NCBI GenBank assembly: GCA_027489035.1
Contig: JAIYAN010000001.1
Span: 145,199 to 209,198 of the forward strand
Direction: 5' to 3'
Length of the DNA stretch: 64,000 nucleotides
Source: Chitinophagaceae bacterium
Lineage (GTDB): Bacteria > Bacteroidota > Bacteroidia > Chitinophagales > Chitinophagaceae
Shown: positions 27,726-37,639 of the stretch, piece by piece
Layout: each line of letters starts with the position of its first letter
How positions within the stretch are numbered: position 1 is the first letter of the stretch
Program-made: the position numbers and the translations under genes
Notes under the pieces: model-generated
Database searches by the model: none
What the model saw: the letters and a program-made list of their open reading frames with translations, nothing else
What the model was told of the DNA's origin: nothing

Positions 27726-30700
27726 TTAAGGTATTGACTGCCAATCTATGTTAACTTGGAGGTGTGCAGGGAAATCTATTTTTTTCAACAAACAACCAGA
27801 AATATACAATTTATCTATTTTGATATTGTCAAGCGCTTTGATGTCTTTTAAATTCTCCATTCGCGTAAGATCCAGCATTTTCAAATGCTCAAATTGTTCC
27901 AACCCTTCAAGTGATTCTATGTTTTTGCAGCCGCCAAGTTTTATTTGTTTCAGATTTTTTAAACCTTTTAACGAAGTGAGGGTATTTATTGGCGAACTTG
28001 CATCATATCCTTTTTTTAAAGACAAATATTCAAGTGCTGAAAATTGCTCAATCCCATCCAACGATTCAATACCGCCCAAAACCAAATGTGTGATATTATT
28101 TGCAATAATGTTTTTAGGGAACACCTTCACATCAAGAGACAGCTTATTAATATTTAGGGAAAAAACATCGTTGATATTTTCAAGATTTGTACAATTATTG
28201 AATGCCAAAAATTCAGAATTCGAATACCCTATATTCATATACTCAAGTTCATTTAACCCTTTTAGATCAAGCAACTGATTACAACCTGAACAGTCAAACC
28301 ATTTTATTCTTTTTACCCCATTTAGTTTTGGTAAAGAAGTAAATCCACTGCCATCGAGTATCAATTCTTTCAATTCTTCATTGAATATAGAATCCGAAAT
28401 TTTAATTAATTTTTTGCAGTCCTCAAGCCTTAATCTTATGAGATCTTTTAAAACAGGTGCCAATTCAAGCGTTTCAAATTCACCTTTAGTTAGTTGAAGA
28501 TTCTGCAATTTGTTTAGGTTAGTTAATGCTGAAGTATCTTGGATTTGAAAACCATCAAGTGACAATTCTTTCAACTCAGTACAATTATGTAGTCCATGTA
28601 AACTCAAAATTTTTATAGAAGGTGTTGAATAACCAGAGCCAATTTTAAGCGTCTCTAAATTTACTAATTTTTCAAAATCCATAAAGCTTGTAGCATCAGA
28701 ATTTTCCAACCGAAGTTCTAAATACTTCAGCTTTACAAGGTTCTTTAAACCAGAAAAACCATTTACCTGATTTATGCTAGATCTCAACTCAAAATTCTCC
28801 AAAACAGGACATCCGGAAACAACTCCAAGATCCAACTTAACATCACCAAAATAATTTAGTTTTAAGAATTTCAAATTCTTCAAATTTAAATTCGAATCCG
28901 GGTCTGTCAAATTTCTGAGATTCAGTGATTCAAGATTTTCAAAACAATTGAGGTATTTAGAACCAATAATTTCAAAATCCAATGCAGTTACGGATTGCAC
29001 CAAACCCTTCCATTCGTCTATATCACCTGCGCAGCTTAAAACTCCCGTCAATGCATAATTAAGATAAGGCTGAGCAGGACCAGTGCCCGTAAAAGTTCTA
29101 TTGGTTTTAAACGCATTTTTTTCGTAAGCGATTCCAAATAGCAATTCATTCATCAATTCCTCATCCTTGATTCCTGCCAAAAGTGAAATGGCTGTATCAA
29201 TCATGGCTATATCCCTTTCCTTCAGCAACTTTTTAATTTTGGCAGCATTTTTCTTTGCGTCTTTCTTTGCTGGATCAGATTTTTCATTTTCAACTTTAAC
29301 CTCTAATGTCTTCGTCTCCAACTTATAATGCTCCGCCAATTTCAACTGGTATTTAAGAATTTGCTCCTTATTGATTTTCCCCAAAGGACGGGGCTTAACT
29401 TCTAAAGAAGGACAATCCACAACTTCCATCTCTTCCAAAACGTTTAGTGGCACTAAAGAAGCGCTATCTTTTACTTTGGGCAATTTCAACATTGTTAATG
29501 ATTCTAGCAAATGCAAAGCTTTCAATGCATCAATATCAACCAATGATTTTAAATTAGTCAATTTCATTTCTTGGAGAGATGGAATATCCTTCAAACCTGA
29601 AAGGGATTCCAACTCTTCTAAATCTGTAATGGTTAATTTTTTAAGCAGAGGCATCCCCTCAAACCCAGTCAGATCTTTAATTTTACAATTTTCTAGATTC
29701 AATTGAACCAAGCCAGACCCTTTCAACACAAATTCTTTACAATATGTAATTTTAACAGGAAGATTAATTGGCAACCCATCATTGATGGTGACTTTAGATT
29801 GTGTGATTTTTATGTTGATGGGTAATTTTGAAGTAACGAAATCATGAATTAATTCCTGATTAAAACTATCATTAAAATCAATTCTGTTTAATTTGAGAAA
29901 CCCTGACAGTTCTCCAATCTTTTTCAAATTAGGTAGATGATAAAAACTTAACCAATCTACAGTTGCCTGAATGTTTTTATTTTTCATCATTCCTTCTGCA
30001 GATTCCAAGGATTCACAAATACGTAGACTTACATCTTTTAATTTTTCGAGGTTTTCCGCCTCGTCAATTCTCATCAGTTTGGGGCAATGCTGAATTTGCA
30101 ATTTTTCCAAATTCTTCAACGTTTCTAAACCTTGCAAATCCACAATCTCAGCATAATTTAGATCAAACTTGACCAACTTTGGCACATGGCGTAAGCCTTT
30201 GATATCCATCAATTCCTTACAACTTATTCTGAGTCTTCTAAGATTAGGAAATCCATTGAGCCATTCAAGATTGGACATTCCATCACAAGACAGTTCAATA
30301 TTTTCTGTGACTGTAGAACCTATCTTTTCAGATTCGATCCATTTATTTACAAGCAAATCAATTGAAACATTTTGAATTCCAAACATTACCGGATGAAAAT
30401 CACATTTAGGCAAACTTACAGTCTGTTGAGATTTGTATTCTGAGATAGATTCAACTCTTTGAAGAGAAGGCAATTTCTCTAATGCAGAAACATCTGTGAT
30501 ATTTTTACATTCATACAAATCAAGCCATTCCAAAGATTGATAAAACTCAATGCCATCAAGGTTCTGAAGTGATTCGAAATTCCAGATTATTAATTTTTTC
30601 GTCTGACTTAAATCAGTTTTACCTTGTAATGCATTCAGGCTTTTTATTTTATAGCAACGATTAAATTCAAACGATTGAATAGGGAAAACAGACAAATGCT

Positions 30701-32084
30701 GTATATCCTGAATTGTAGTGCAACCTGATATATCGAGCTTTTTAAGTGGCAACTGTTCATCTAGTTCATCAAGTGTTGTAAGTTGTCTCAACGAATCTTC
30801 TATCTTCAGATGCTCTAATCCATAGAAACAATGCAAATAAGAAAGATCAAAAACATCAATAACCAGACTAGATATTTTTCTTTTGATTTTTTCAGCTAAT
30901 AATGAATCAGGACCTGCTAAAAATAAAATTCCAGTTAATGCATAATTATTAAAAGGCAAATCTTTTTTGGGACCTTTAAACACATCTTCAAGATTCAATT
31001 TTTGATAGCCAAATTGTTCATTTATCACCAACCTTTCAATCAATTTATCGAACAGATAAGGATCTGAAAATGCGGACAACAAACTCAAACCGCTATCTAT
31101 AACCTCCTTATCGGGTGTTGACAGCAATTTCTTTAAATTGCTGAATTCTTTTTTGTTTGATACCAACGATTGTTCGATGACTTCTTTATCATAATCATTT
31201 TTAGCTACTTCAATTTCTTCTTTCTCACTCTTAAGAGATAAAAATGCTTCTGATTTTTTAAACACAACTTCTAGTTCATTAGAAATCGATTTTAAACCGC
31301 GTAGTGATAAATAACTGAGTTGATTGCTGGTCAAAGCCTCAGCAGTTTTAACATCAAGCGAGGTCAATCCATTAAGGAATAATTTTCCATTTATGGCGCT
31401 CAATTGTATAGCATGATTCAACTGTAAATCCGACAAGCCATTTAAATTCACACTACTGAATGGTCTTGACATGATCAATTGAACAACATCATCGTTGATG
31501 TATTTAATTCTATCTATATTGATGGTTCCCGACTTTTTACTAAACACCTCTTTTGATGCGAAAGAAACATAACCTTCCAAATCTGCAAGCGGGAATGTCT
31601 TCCTTTGTTTTGATGCATCATGAAGGGCATTAATCATTGAAGTAAAAAAACGGAATGCTGTTTTTTCTTCATCAGCAACTCTTTCAATCTGGGGGAAAAA
31701 ATTATATAATGATGTCCAGATGATTTCGGGTACAGCATTATTTTGTTTGCTTAGCAACCAATCTGTAAGAGGTTGTGCCTTTGGATCCGGCGTGTTTACA
31801 CTAAATGCAGATGCAGAAAATCCATCATTCATAAATTTATAAAGACTATCATGTCCCATTTGCTTCAACAAGTCATGAATGGAACATGGAAATTGATTAT
31901 TGGCAACCAAATAAAATCTATAATCAGTTCTATAAGACAGATCTTCTCTGTGGACAGACAATTCCCAATTAAACCCATTTTCATCATTAAATAATATGGT
32001 TTGGATTCTTTCTTTTGGAGAAATAGAAATGCTGAAAAACTTAAGTCCCACAGCCGCATTTTTGAGATGATTGATTTCTTGCAT
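27726..32084 (-). CDS. Giant LRR protein with duplicated helical module, MoxR-associated
   Basis: 1452 residues with no signal peptide. An N-terminal domain (about 1-120) of unknown type is followed by LRRs. A helical module (about 315-415, LL-x-DKEVIDSGLSLLSAFSD ... NYALTGILFLAG) introduces a long LRR block. A second copy of the same module (about 945-1045, IAMIDTAISLLAGIKD ... NYALTGVLSCAG) introduces a further LRR block. The protein thus looks like a tandem duplication of [module + LRR]. Repeats are irregular, of the LxxLxLxxCxxLxxL type. It is ten bases downstream of the MoxR gene and convergent with the vWA gene, so it is the likely third partner (recognition or effector platform). The LRR identity is clear; its role is inferred. 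Confidence 0.82.
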   Translation of the reverse strand: MQEINHLKNAAVGLKFFSISISPKERIQTILFNDENGFNWELSVHREDLSYRTDYRFYLVANNQFPCSIHDLLKQMGHDSLYKFMNDGFSASAFSVNTPDPKAQPLTDWLLSKQNNAVPEIIWTSLYNFFPQIERVADEEKTAFRFFTSMINALHDASKQRKTFPLADLEGYVSFASKEVFSKKSGTINIDRIKYINDDVVQLIMSRPFSSVNLNGLSDLQLNHAIQLSAINGKLFLNGLTSLDVKTAEALTSNQLSYLSLRGLKSISNELEVVFKKSEAFLSLKSEKEEIEVAKNDYDKEVIEQSLVSNKKEFSNLKKLLSTPDKEVIDSGLSLLSAFSDPYLFDKLIERLVINEQFGYQKLNLEDVFKGPKKDLPFNNYALTGILFLAGPDSLLAEKIKRKISSLVIDVFDLSYLHCFYGLEHLKIEDSLRQLTTLDELDEQLPLKKLDISGCTTIQDIQHLSVFPIQSFEFNRCYKIKSLNALQGKTDLSQTKKLIIWNFESLQNLDGIEFYQSLEWLDLYECKNITDVSALEKLPSLQRVESISEYKSQQTVSLPKCDFHPVMFGIQNVSIDLLVNKWIESEKIGSTVTENIELSCDGMSNLEWLNGFPNLRRLRISCKELMDIKGLRHVPKLVKFDLNYAEIVDLQGLETLKNLEKLQIQHCPKLMRIDEAENLEKLKDVSLRICESLESAEGMMKNKNIQATVDWLSFYHLPNLKKIGELSGFLKLNRIDFNDSFNQELIHDFVTSKLPINIKITQSKVTINDGLPINLPVKITYCKEFVLKGSGLVQLNLENCKIKDLTGFEGMPLLKKLTITDLEELESLSGLKDIPSLQEMKLTNLKSLVDIDALKALHLLESLTMLKLPKVKDSASLVPLNVLEEMEVVDCPSLEVKPRPLGKINKEQILKYQLKLAEHYKLETKTLEVKVENEKSDPAKKDAKKNAAKIKKLLKERDIAMIDTAISLLAGIKDEELMNELLFGIAYEKNAFKTNRTFTGTGPAQPYLNYALTGVLSCAGDIDEWKGLVQSVTALDFEIIGSKYLNCFENLESLNLRNLTDPDSNLNLKNLKFLKLNYFGDVKLDLGVVSGCPVLENFELRSSINQVNGFSGLKNLVKLKYLELRLENSDATSFMDFEKLVNLETLKIGSGYSTPSIKILSLHGLHNCTELKELSLDGFQIQDTSALTNLNKLQNLQLTKGEFETLELAPVLKDLIRLRLEDCKKLIKISDSIFNEELKELILDGSGFTSLPKLNGVKRIKWFDCSGCNQLLDLKGLNELEYMNIGYSNSEFLAFNNCTNLENINDVFSLNINKLSLDVKVFPKNIIANNITHLVLGGIESLDGIEQFSALEYLSLKKGYDASSPINTLTSLKGLKNLKQIKLGGCKNIESLEGLEQFEHLKMLDLTRMENLKDIKALDNIKIDKLYISGCLLKKIDFPAHLQVNIDWQSIP

Positions 32085-32094
32085 TTTTTATTTT

Positions 32095-33213
32095 TTATAA
32101 ACTACCTAATAACAATTTCGCCAATTTTTTATCTTTCAACATTGCCTTCACGTCCTCCTCTCCTTCTTTGTTGAGATCCATAAACAAACTCATTTTCAAA
32201 TCATTTGGAATAGCATCAAGTAACATAAATTCAACTAGATTTTCTTTATGATTTTTTTCAGGTTTGTAGGTTTCATTTTTCAAATGCAAATACAATCGTG
32301 TGCATATTGTGGCGATTCTATCAATTCGCTTTTCGCCGTTTTTACCAACAGCAATCGTCTCCATTTTTTTCTTTACATCATCAAACTTCTCTGCTGCTAA
32401 AATATCAATTGGATCAATCAACATCGACAAATCATCATTGATAAAACTTATAAAGCTACTCACCGTTGTTTCATCCAATGCGCTTTTAGAAAGTGCCAAT
32501 ACCAAATCAAGTTCTTCTTTCAAATCTGCGATATCATGTATCTGATCAAAAAACTGCACCAAACTTCTTGGTGTGGTTCGTTTACCCGTTATGGTTTCTG
32601 GATAGGTCAGTACAAAATCAATTCCTCTTTTATCTACGCCTGCACCATGCGCCCAAGCTGCCCAGGCGCGTGCATCGAATTTAAGCGATACATGCAATAG
32701 CCTCGTGAGCATCGCATCATCCATAGGCGTAACCGAATAATCGCCATCATCCGGATTGGCGGTAGCCACAATCTGCCATTTAGCAGGCAGTTTCCAAGAT
32801 TGCAATTCAAAATTTTGCAGTAACTGCATCACGCCCCTCAATATCCTATCGTCTGCACGATTGATATCATCGAGCAATAAAATACCAGGACCTTCTTCTT
32901 TAGGCACCCACTCCGGCGGACTGTACACGGTATATTCATCACCCGATATTTTTTCATCAGGATCTACGATCGACGGCATGCCATGCAAATCGCCCATCTC
33001 CTCAAATTGAGCAGGTGCACAATAAGCCATTTTCCAATTGTTCTTTTTGGCGAATTCTACTACAGTATGGGTTTTACCCAAACCATGATTACCCCATATC
33101 ATAATGGGCGTACCGCGCTGCCCTTTTTCGTGGAGCTTGTTGTTGCGGTTGAAAATATGCTCAAGGAATTTATTGAGCTGAACTGTGTTTACGTGTTGAC
33201 CGAGTTGGGACAT
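32095..33213 (-). CDS. MoxR-type AAA+ ATPase
   Basis: 372 residues. Walker A GNHGLGKT (41-48), Walker B ILLLDDINRA (111-120), sensor-1 region VATANP (about 149-154) and the conserved MLTRLLHV arginine (about 171) place it in the MoxR/dynein-like AAA+ group. The C-terminal 150 residues form the usual lid plus extra helices. MoxR ATPases act on vWA partners, and the only vWA gene here is the converging one at 26.3-27.7 kb. It lies 13 bases downstream of the 248-aa gene and 10 bases upstream of the LRR gene, all probably on the AbiEi-operator transcript. Confidence 0.88.
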   Translation of the reverse strand: MSQLGQHVNTVQLNKFLEHIFNRNNKLHEKGQRGTPIMIWGNHGLGKTHTVVEFAKKNNWKMAYCAPAQFEEMGDLHGMPSIVDPDEKISGDEYTVYSPPEWVPKEEGPGILLLDDINRADDRILRGVMQLLQNFELQSWKLPAKWQIVATANPDDGDYSVTPMDDAMLTRLLHVSLKFDARAWAAWAHGAGVDKRGIDFVLTYPETITGKRTTPRSLVQFFDQIHDIADLKEELDLVLALSKSALDETTVSSFISFINDDLSMLIDPIDILAAEKFDDVKKKMETIAVGKNGEKRIDRIATICTRLYLHLKNETYKPEKNHKENLVEFMLLDAIPNDLKMSLFMDLNKEGEEDVKAMLKDKKLAKLLLGSL

Positions 33214-33226
33214 GGGGGTAAATATT

Positions 33227-33934
33227 TTATTTTTTATTTTTTATTTCCTGGTTTTTTATGTTTATTTCTTTGCCTGTAATAAACCCATAAACATCAATAA
33301 TTTTTGCCTTCTTATAAGTTATTTTTGTCTTTTTTGATGTGTTAAAATCAGTTGTGAAAGTATTAGATGATAATTTGTCAATTGATTCTTTATTGGCTTC
33401 ATAAAAAATTTTAATCGACTCTAAAGCTTTAATATTAAACGCAGAAAAACCACATTCTTTCTCAAATATTATTTTAAATGAACTTTTAAAGTTCACATCA
33501 AAAGCAGGAACAAAGCCAAACACTCCAAGTAAAATCTTAGTCACTAAAGTTAAATCAGAGTTGTCTTCATAAATTAGTTTAGCTTTAATATCATTATATA
33601 ATTCAATGATTTTTTTTATGTTATCATTGCTATAATTATCAACATCAATATCCCAAATTGATTTATCTAAATCAGATAAATAGATGATGGTATTTTCAAA
33701 ATGTTTACCACTTTTATCTAATAAAAAACTTGAGCCTCGATACATCCCCCAGCTTGCTAAATAAAATCCAAGGACATAGCAGCTTTTCTCCATGTCTTTT
33801 GTTAGATCATTATTTGTTTTAAAGTAATTGTAACAATAGTCATAAGAAGTAAACCGATCTTCCGGATTAGATTTGTAAAGGTAAGTTTTGAAAACACTTT
33901 CAATATCTGACTTTTTTAAATTATTTATGTTCAT
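33227..33934 (-). CDS. Conserved-looking hypothetical protein, MoxR/STAND neighbour
   Basis: About 235 residues from the ATG at 33934. The track's GTG at 33973 would overlap the preceding gene and adds an untypical leader. The helical core with SYDYCYNYF, CYVLGFYLASWGMYRGSSFLL and a central pair of hydrophobic helices (TKILLGVFGFVPAFD) resembles a widespread uncharacterised bacterial family that I recall only as hypothetical. No catalytic motif is evident. It sits between the 1219-aa STAND gene (26 bases) and the MoxR gene (13 bases), so it probably functions with them. Its last residues run into an AT-rich TTTTTTA repeat. Confidence 0.72.
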   Translation of the reverse strand: MNINNLKKSDIESVFKTYLYKSNPEDRFTSYDYCYNYFKTNNDLTKDMEKSCYVLGFYLASWGMYRGSSFLLDKSGKHFENTIIYLSDLDKSIWDIDVDNYSNDNIKKIIELYNDIKAKLIYEDNSDLTLVTKILLGVFGFVPAFDVNFKSSFKIIFEKECGFSAFNIKALESIKIFYEANKESIDKLSSNTFTTDFNTSKKTKITYKKAKIIDVYGFITGKEINIKNQEIKNKK

Positions 33935-33960
33935 TTTTCTTATTTTAGGAAAATTGATTA

Positions 33961-36900
33961 TTATTTCATCCACTCAGGCAACTCATCTTCCTTTCCCAAT
34001 TCCTTTGCTAATCTTTTTGTGTTTACAATTGATTCAATTGTTGTTTTATCTTCTAAACCACAATCTGGATCTACTTTTCTAATTTCTGCTGATTCAATAA
34101 AATATTTAAGTGCTTCACTTTTATTTCCCATATTTTCATAACAATGAGCAATATGAAAAGGGAAACCTCCTTTTTTTTGAATCATGAATCCACTATAAAA
34201 AGCTTTGATTGCCGATTGAAGATTTTTTATTTTCATTTGACAACTGCCAATGTTAAAATAAACTTTAGCTAAAGAAGTATGATTACTATCAAGAGATTTC
34301 AATTTGATTTGAAGGCTATTTTCATAAAACTCTAACGCCTTGAAATAATTACCTTTCATTGCCCAAACGAAACCAATATTATTATAAGTATTTGCTACAT
34401 CGGGATGTTTCATGCCAAAGGTTTTTAAACGTATTTCCAAACACTTTTGATAATACTCCAAGGACTTATCGTACTCGCCTTTATGGTCCCAAACAAAACC
34501 AATATTATGATAAGTAACTGCAACAATAGGATCATCTAATCCAAAAGTTTTCAATCTTATATCCAAACACTTTTGATAATACTCCAAGGATTTGTCATAT
34601 TTACCTTTGCTGGCCAAAACTAAGCCGATATTGTTATAAGAATTAGCAGTATCTGGATGCTTAAAACCAAAAATTTTCAATCTTATATCCAAACTCTTTT
34701 GATAATATTCCAAGGACTTATCGTATTCTTCTTTTTGAAACAAAATGGAGCCAATATTGTTAAAAGTAGTTGCTACATCTCGATGCTCTACTCCAAAGAT
34801 TTCCAATCTTATTTCTAAGGACTTATGATAACACTCCAATGACTTGTCGTATTCACTTTTGCTATCCAAAACTAAGCCGATTTTGTTATAGGAATTAGCA
34901 ATATCTGGATGCTTAAAACCAAAAATTTTCAATCTTATATCCAAACTCTTTTGATAATATTCCAAAGTCTTATCGTATTCTCCAAATTTATATTTAAAAT
35001 CAGCAATAGATGAAATCAAATCAGCATCATTACTTAAAATATTTTCATTAAAGTTTAACTTTGAAAAATAATTATTTGCATTCTCTTTATCAAAAAAATA
35101 TAAAGCTTTTAGTCCAAGCCAAATAGATTCTTTTGTTTGAAAAGAATTATAATTAATCAAAACTATTAAGTATTCTTTTCTAACAACATACATTGCTAAT
35201 TCATTAAGCTTTTTATCTAATTCCAACAACACTTTCCAATCATTCTCCGTCGGTTCCTCCAAAACTTTTTCAATCATCGCCTCCACCCCATATGTTTTCA
35301 AATAAAATAACAAAGCCCTAATACAAAAATCCATTTGTTCAGTTCCGGCATCTATCAACTCTGTCACCAAATCCAAATCCCCTGCTAATGCCTGTTCACA
35401 CAAAAATGATTCAATCGCTGATTGTTGTAGCTTGGTTCCTGATGATAATATATTTTGGATATAGCTCAATTCTATTTTAGGTTCTTGCTCTTGTAATTTC
35501 ACCCCCAACAAATACAACAAAGCTCCTTCCACCGTAAAGCCCAAACATCCATTCATTTCTTTTACATATCTACTCACCCAACCCATATTTTTCATACGGG
35601 CATAAGGAGAATTTACCAAATCGGATGTGAGATAAGGTTTTATATTTTCATTATTCAATAAATCATCCAACAACAATTCATTCTCCCCTTTAATCCAAAC
35701 TTGTTTAGCCAATAATTTTAAAAATGTTTGTTCTTCATGGCTAAAAGTGTTGAACCAATCTTTCCAGATATGCAAATGCTTTCCACCTTTCTTGGGTAAA
35801 TTTTTTCCGTTGTATATTTCCAGAAACAACCGCAATACCAAAGGGTTGTTGATCTGGTTGTACATGGCCCTGTCGAATGTAGCAATGTCATCAAAAGAAA
35901 ACAATGGCTTGTATCTGCTTTTATCTTTGGCAACATAATTCTCCCATGCACCTTTCATTTCATTCATATCCAAAGGCGTTAGCCAAAATGCATAAGCGCC
36001 TAATCCTATTTCATGATCTTTGTTTTCGCCGTAAAGAAAATTCAAATCAGTTTCGTCTGTTTTATAACGCTCTAAATCGGCTTTGGTATTGGCACGGCTG
36101 GTTACAACAAATTTGATGCTGCCGGGTTCTATGATTTTACTCCAATCCATTATTTCTTGCCAGATGGCTTCTGCATTATTTGCTTCATTCAATCCGTCTA
36201 TCAAAATAAAACTAGGTTCGGCCTGAGTTCCAGCTATGGAAGCATATTTATCAAGTCCTTCATTAGCATAGACATTGAGCAAATAAGCCACCTGTTCTTT
36301 TAATGTAGTTTTCTCCATTCTTCCGGCGCGTATCAACAAACCGGGATAGCCTCTTTCGGTATATTGTTTTTGTATTTCTGCGAGTAGATTGGTTTTACCG
36401 CTTCCGGCTTCGGCAGCAATGAAAAAGATGTTTGCTCTCGCCCCTATCCATTCGCGCAACTTTATCTCCATGTTTTCGCGATGCTGATAAACCCCGGGGA
36501 TAATTTTCTTTTCGCTGATTAGAGTATCGAGGAGTAATTTATTTTCTTCTTCGATGCGTTTTAGGAAGATTTCTTTGGTGAAAGTTTCAGGCGTAAATGA
36601 AATTTCTTTTTGTTTGTCTCGCAACAGCAAATTAAGTCGGTCGAGTATTTTACCAGAGGTTTGTTTCTCTATCCCTTCAGGACTAAAAAACTTGATGGTT
36701 TTACCCGTATAAGATTCGTAGGTAAACAACTTCGCTTTTTCTGATGATTGGATCGCCAACTCTCCGGGAACGATAAAAAAAGGAAGGATAGATAAATAAT
36801 TGCCTGCTGCATTTTGGATCCAGATATTATCATCTGTGATACCTTTATTTTCAGTGGCAACAATATCAGATGATTGCAATAACCAAGTTTGCCCTTCTTC

Positions 36901-37620
36901 TTTTTTGAGCATAGGGTAATCCTTTGCGAAACTCATTTGCTCTAATAATGAACGAAATATGGGAAAATACTCTGTCCATAATTGAATAGATTTTTCATCA
37001 TCTGGCATTGTTCCATGACCCAAATGTTTGTTTCTAAAGTTTATTAGCATTCCAATTGCTGTAGCTTCTTGCTTTTTAACCTGTATATCTCCATTTGGAT
37101 CAATAAATTCAATTTCCCCTTTGTATTGTGTAACCTTCTTTCCAGATTCTACATGTTCATAATAACTCACTAATTCAGGACAGAAGAACTGATGGTTTTT
37201 CTCTTTCAGAAATTTCAATGTCTCGCGGATATAATGATTCCATTTACCAAAAGCCGTTTCAGTAAGGTTTTGATGAAATAAAGACACCATGCCTCTGTCT
37301 TTGATGTTGCTATTAAAAAATTCAGAAGCCGATAGTAAACCGAGGTATTTCAGATAGTTGAGGAAAGTATCTTTAAATAAATTGATTCTTTTAAATGGAT
37401 CTTTTGCTAAAAGCGTTTGCTTCAACGGATACGCAATAACATAAGGCAAAGACGCAATTAACTTTTCATCTTCTTCAGAAAGTAAAGGCACAACTTTCAG
37501 TTCCACAAGTGGTTGCTGGCATCCTGGGCATTTGCCATTTAAAACATCATAAAGTTGTTTTGCAAAATCTTGTTTGGAAATGGCAATGGCGCAAGTGGGG
37601 TTTTGGCAGGTAAAAGACAT
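33961..37620 (-). CDS. Zinc-ribbon/HEPN-like/STAND NTPase/TPR protein
   Basis: 1219 residues. (1) An N-terminal zinc ribbon with C5, C10 and CPGC at 31-34. (2) A helical domain (about 50-235) ending with R196-N-K-H-L-G-H202 (HEPN-like, R-x5-H). (3) A beta-rich linker. (4) A STAND NTPase with Walker A AEAGSGKT (about 403-410), Walker B FILIDGLNEA (about 471-480) and sensor FVVTSRAN. (5) Helical repeats. (6) A C-terminal kinesin-light-chain-like TPR array (about 870-1175, LEYYQKSLDIRLKIFGFKHP type). It is homologous across its N-terminal half to the split locus at 47.1-51.2 kb. It follows the AbiEii gene by 19 bases. Proposed role: trigger-sensing NTPase whose HEPN domain could attack RNA (inference). 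Confidence 0.85.
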   Translation of the reverse strand: MSFTCQNPTCAIAISKQDFAKQLYDVLNGKCPGCQQPLVELKVVPLLSEEDEKLIASLPYVIAYPLKQTLLAKDPFKRINLFKDTFLNYLKYLGLLSASEFFNSNIKDRGMVSLFHQNLTETAFGKWNHYIRETLKFLKEKNHQFFCPELVSYYEHVESGKKVTQYKGEIEFIDPNGDIQVKKQEATAIGMLINFRNKHLGHGTMPDDEKSIQLWTEYFPIFRSLLEQMSFAKDYPMLKKEEGQTWLLQSSDIVATENKGITDDNIWIQNAAGNYLSILPFFIVPGELAIQSSEKAKLFTYESYTGKTIKFFSPEGIEKQTSGKILDRLNLLLRDKQKEISFTPETFTKEIFLKRIEEENKLLLDTLISEKKIIPGVYQHRENMEIKLREWIGARANIFFIAAEAGSGKTNLLAEIQKQYTERGYPGLLIRAGRMEKTTLKEQVAYLLNVYANEGLDKYASIAGTQAEPSFILIDGLNEANNAEAIWQEIMDWSKIIEPGSIKFVVTSRANTKADLERYKTDETDLNFLYGENKDHEIGLGAYAFWLTPLDMNEMKGAWENYVAKDKSRYKPLFSFDDIATFDRAMYNQINNPLVLRLFLEIYNGKNLPKKGGKHLHIWKDWFNTFSHEEQTFLKLLAKQVWIKGENELLLDDLLNNENIKPYLTSDLVNSPYARMKNMGWVSRYVKEMNGCLGFTVEGALLYLLGVKLQEQEPKIELSYIQNILSSGTKLQQSAIESFLCEQALAGDLDLVTELIDAGTEQMDFCIRALLFYLKTYGVEAMIEKVLEEPTENDWKVLLELDKKLNELAMYVVRKEYLIVLINYNSFQTKESIWLGLKALYFFDKENANNYFSKLNFNENILSNDADLISSIADFKYKFGEYDKTLEYYQKSLDIRLKIFGFKHPDIANSYNKIGLVLDSKSEYDKSLECYHKSLEIRLEIFGVEHRDVATTFNNIGSILFQKEEYDKSLEYYQKSLDIRLKIFGFKHPDTANSYNNIGLVLASKGKYDKSLEYYQKCLDIRLKTFGLDDPIVAVTYHNIGFVWDHKGEYDKSLEYYQKCLEIRLKTFGMKHPDVANTYNNIGFVWAMKGNYFKALEFYENSLQIKLKSLDSNHTSLAKVYFNIGSCQMKIKNLQSAIKAFYSGFMIQKKGGFPFHIAHCYENMGNKSEALKYFIESAEIRKVDPDCGLEDKTTIESIVNTKRLAKELGKEDELPEWMK
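34340..34990 (-). repeat. Near-identical 126-base TPR-coding repeats
   Basis: Five to six tandem copies of 126 bases (42 codons), with motifs such as TTTTGATAATACTCCAAGGA and CCAATATTATTATAAGTA. Several stretches are identical between copies. They encode the kinesin-light-chain-type TPRs of the 1219-aa protein and imply recent expansion. Confidence 0.85.
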
Positions 37621-37639
37621 ATTATAGAATCAATTTTAA

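Noticed and set aside
27748-28278. 176-codon plus-strand ORF opposite the LRR gene
   Set aside because: Ser/Phe-rich shadow of LRR codons; the minus frame gives regular leucine-rich repeats.
34340-34990. Regular 126-base repeats considered as a CRISPR array
   Set aside because: The whole period is coding and repeated, with no unique spacers; they encode TPRs.
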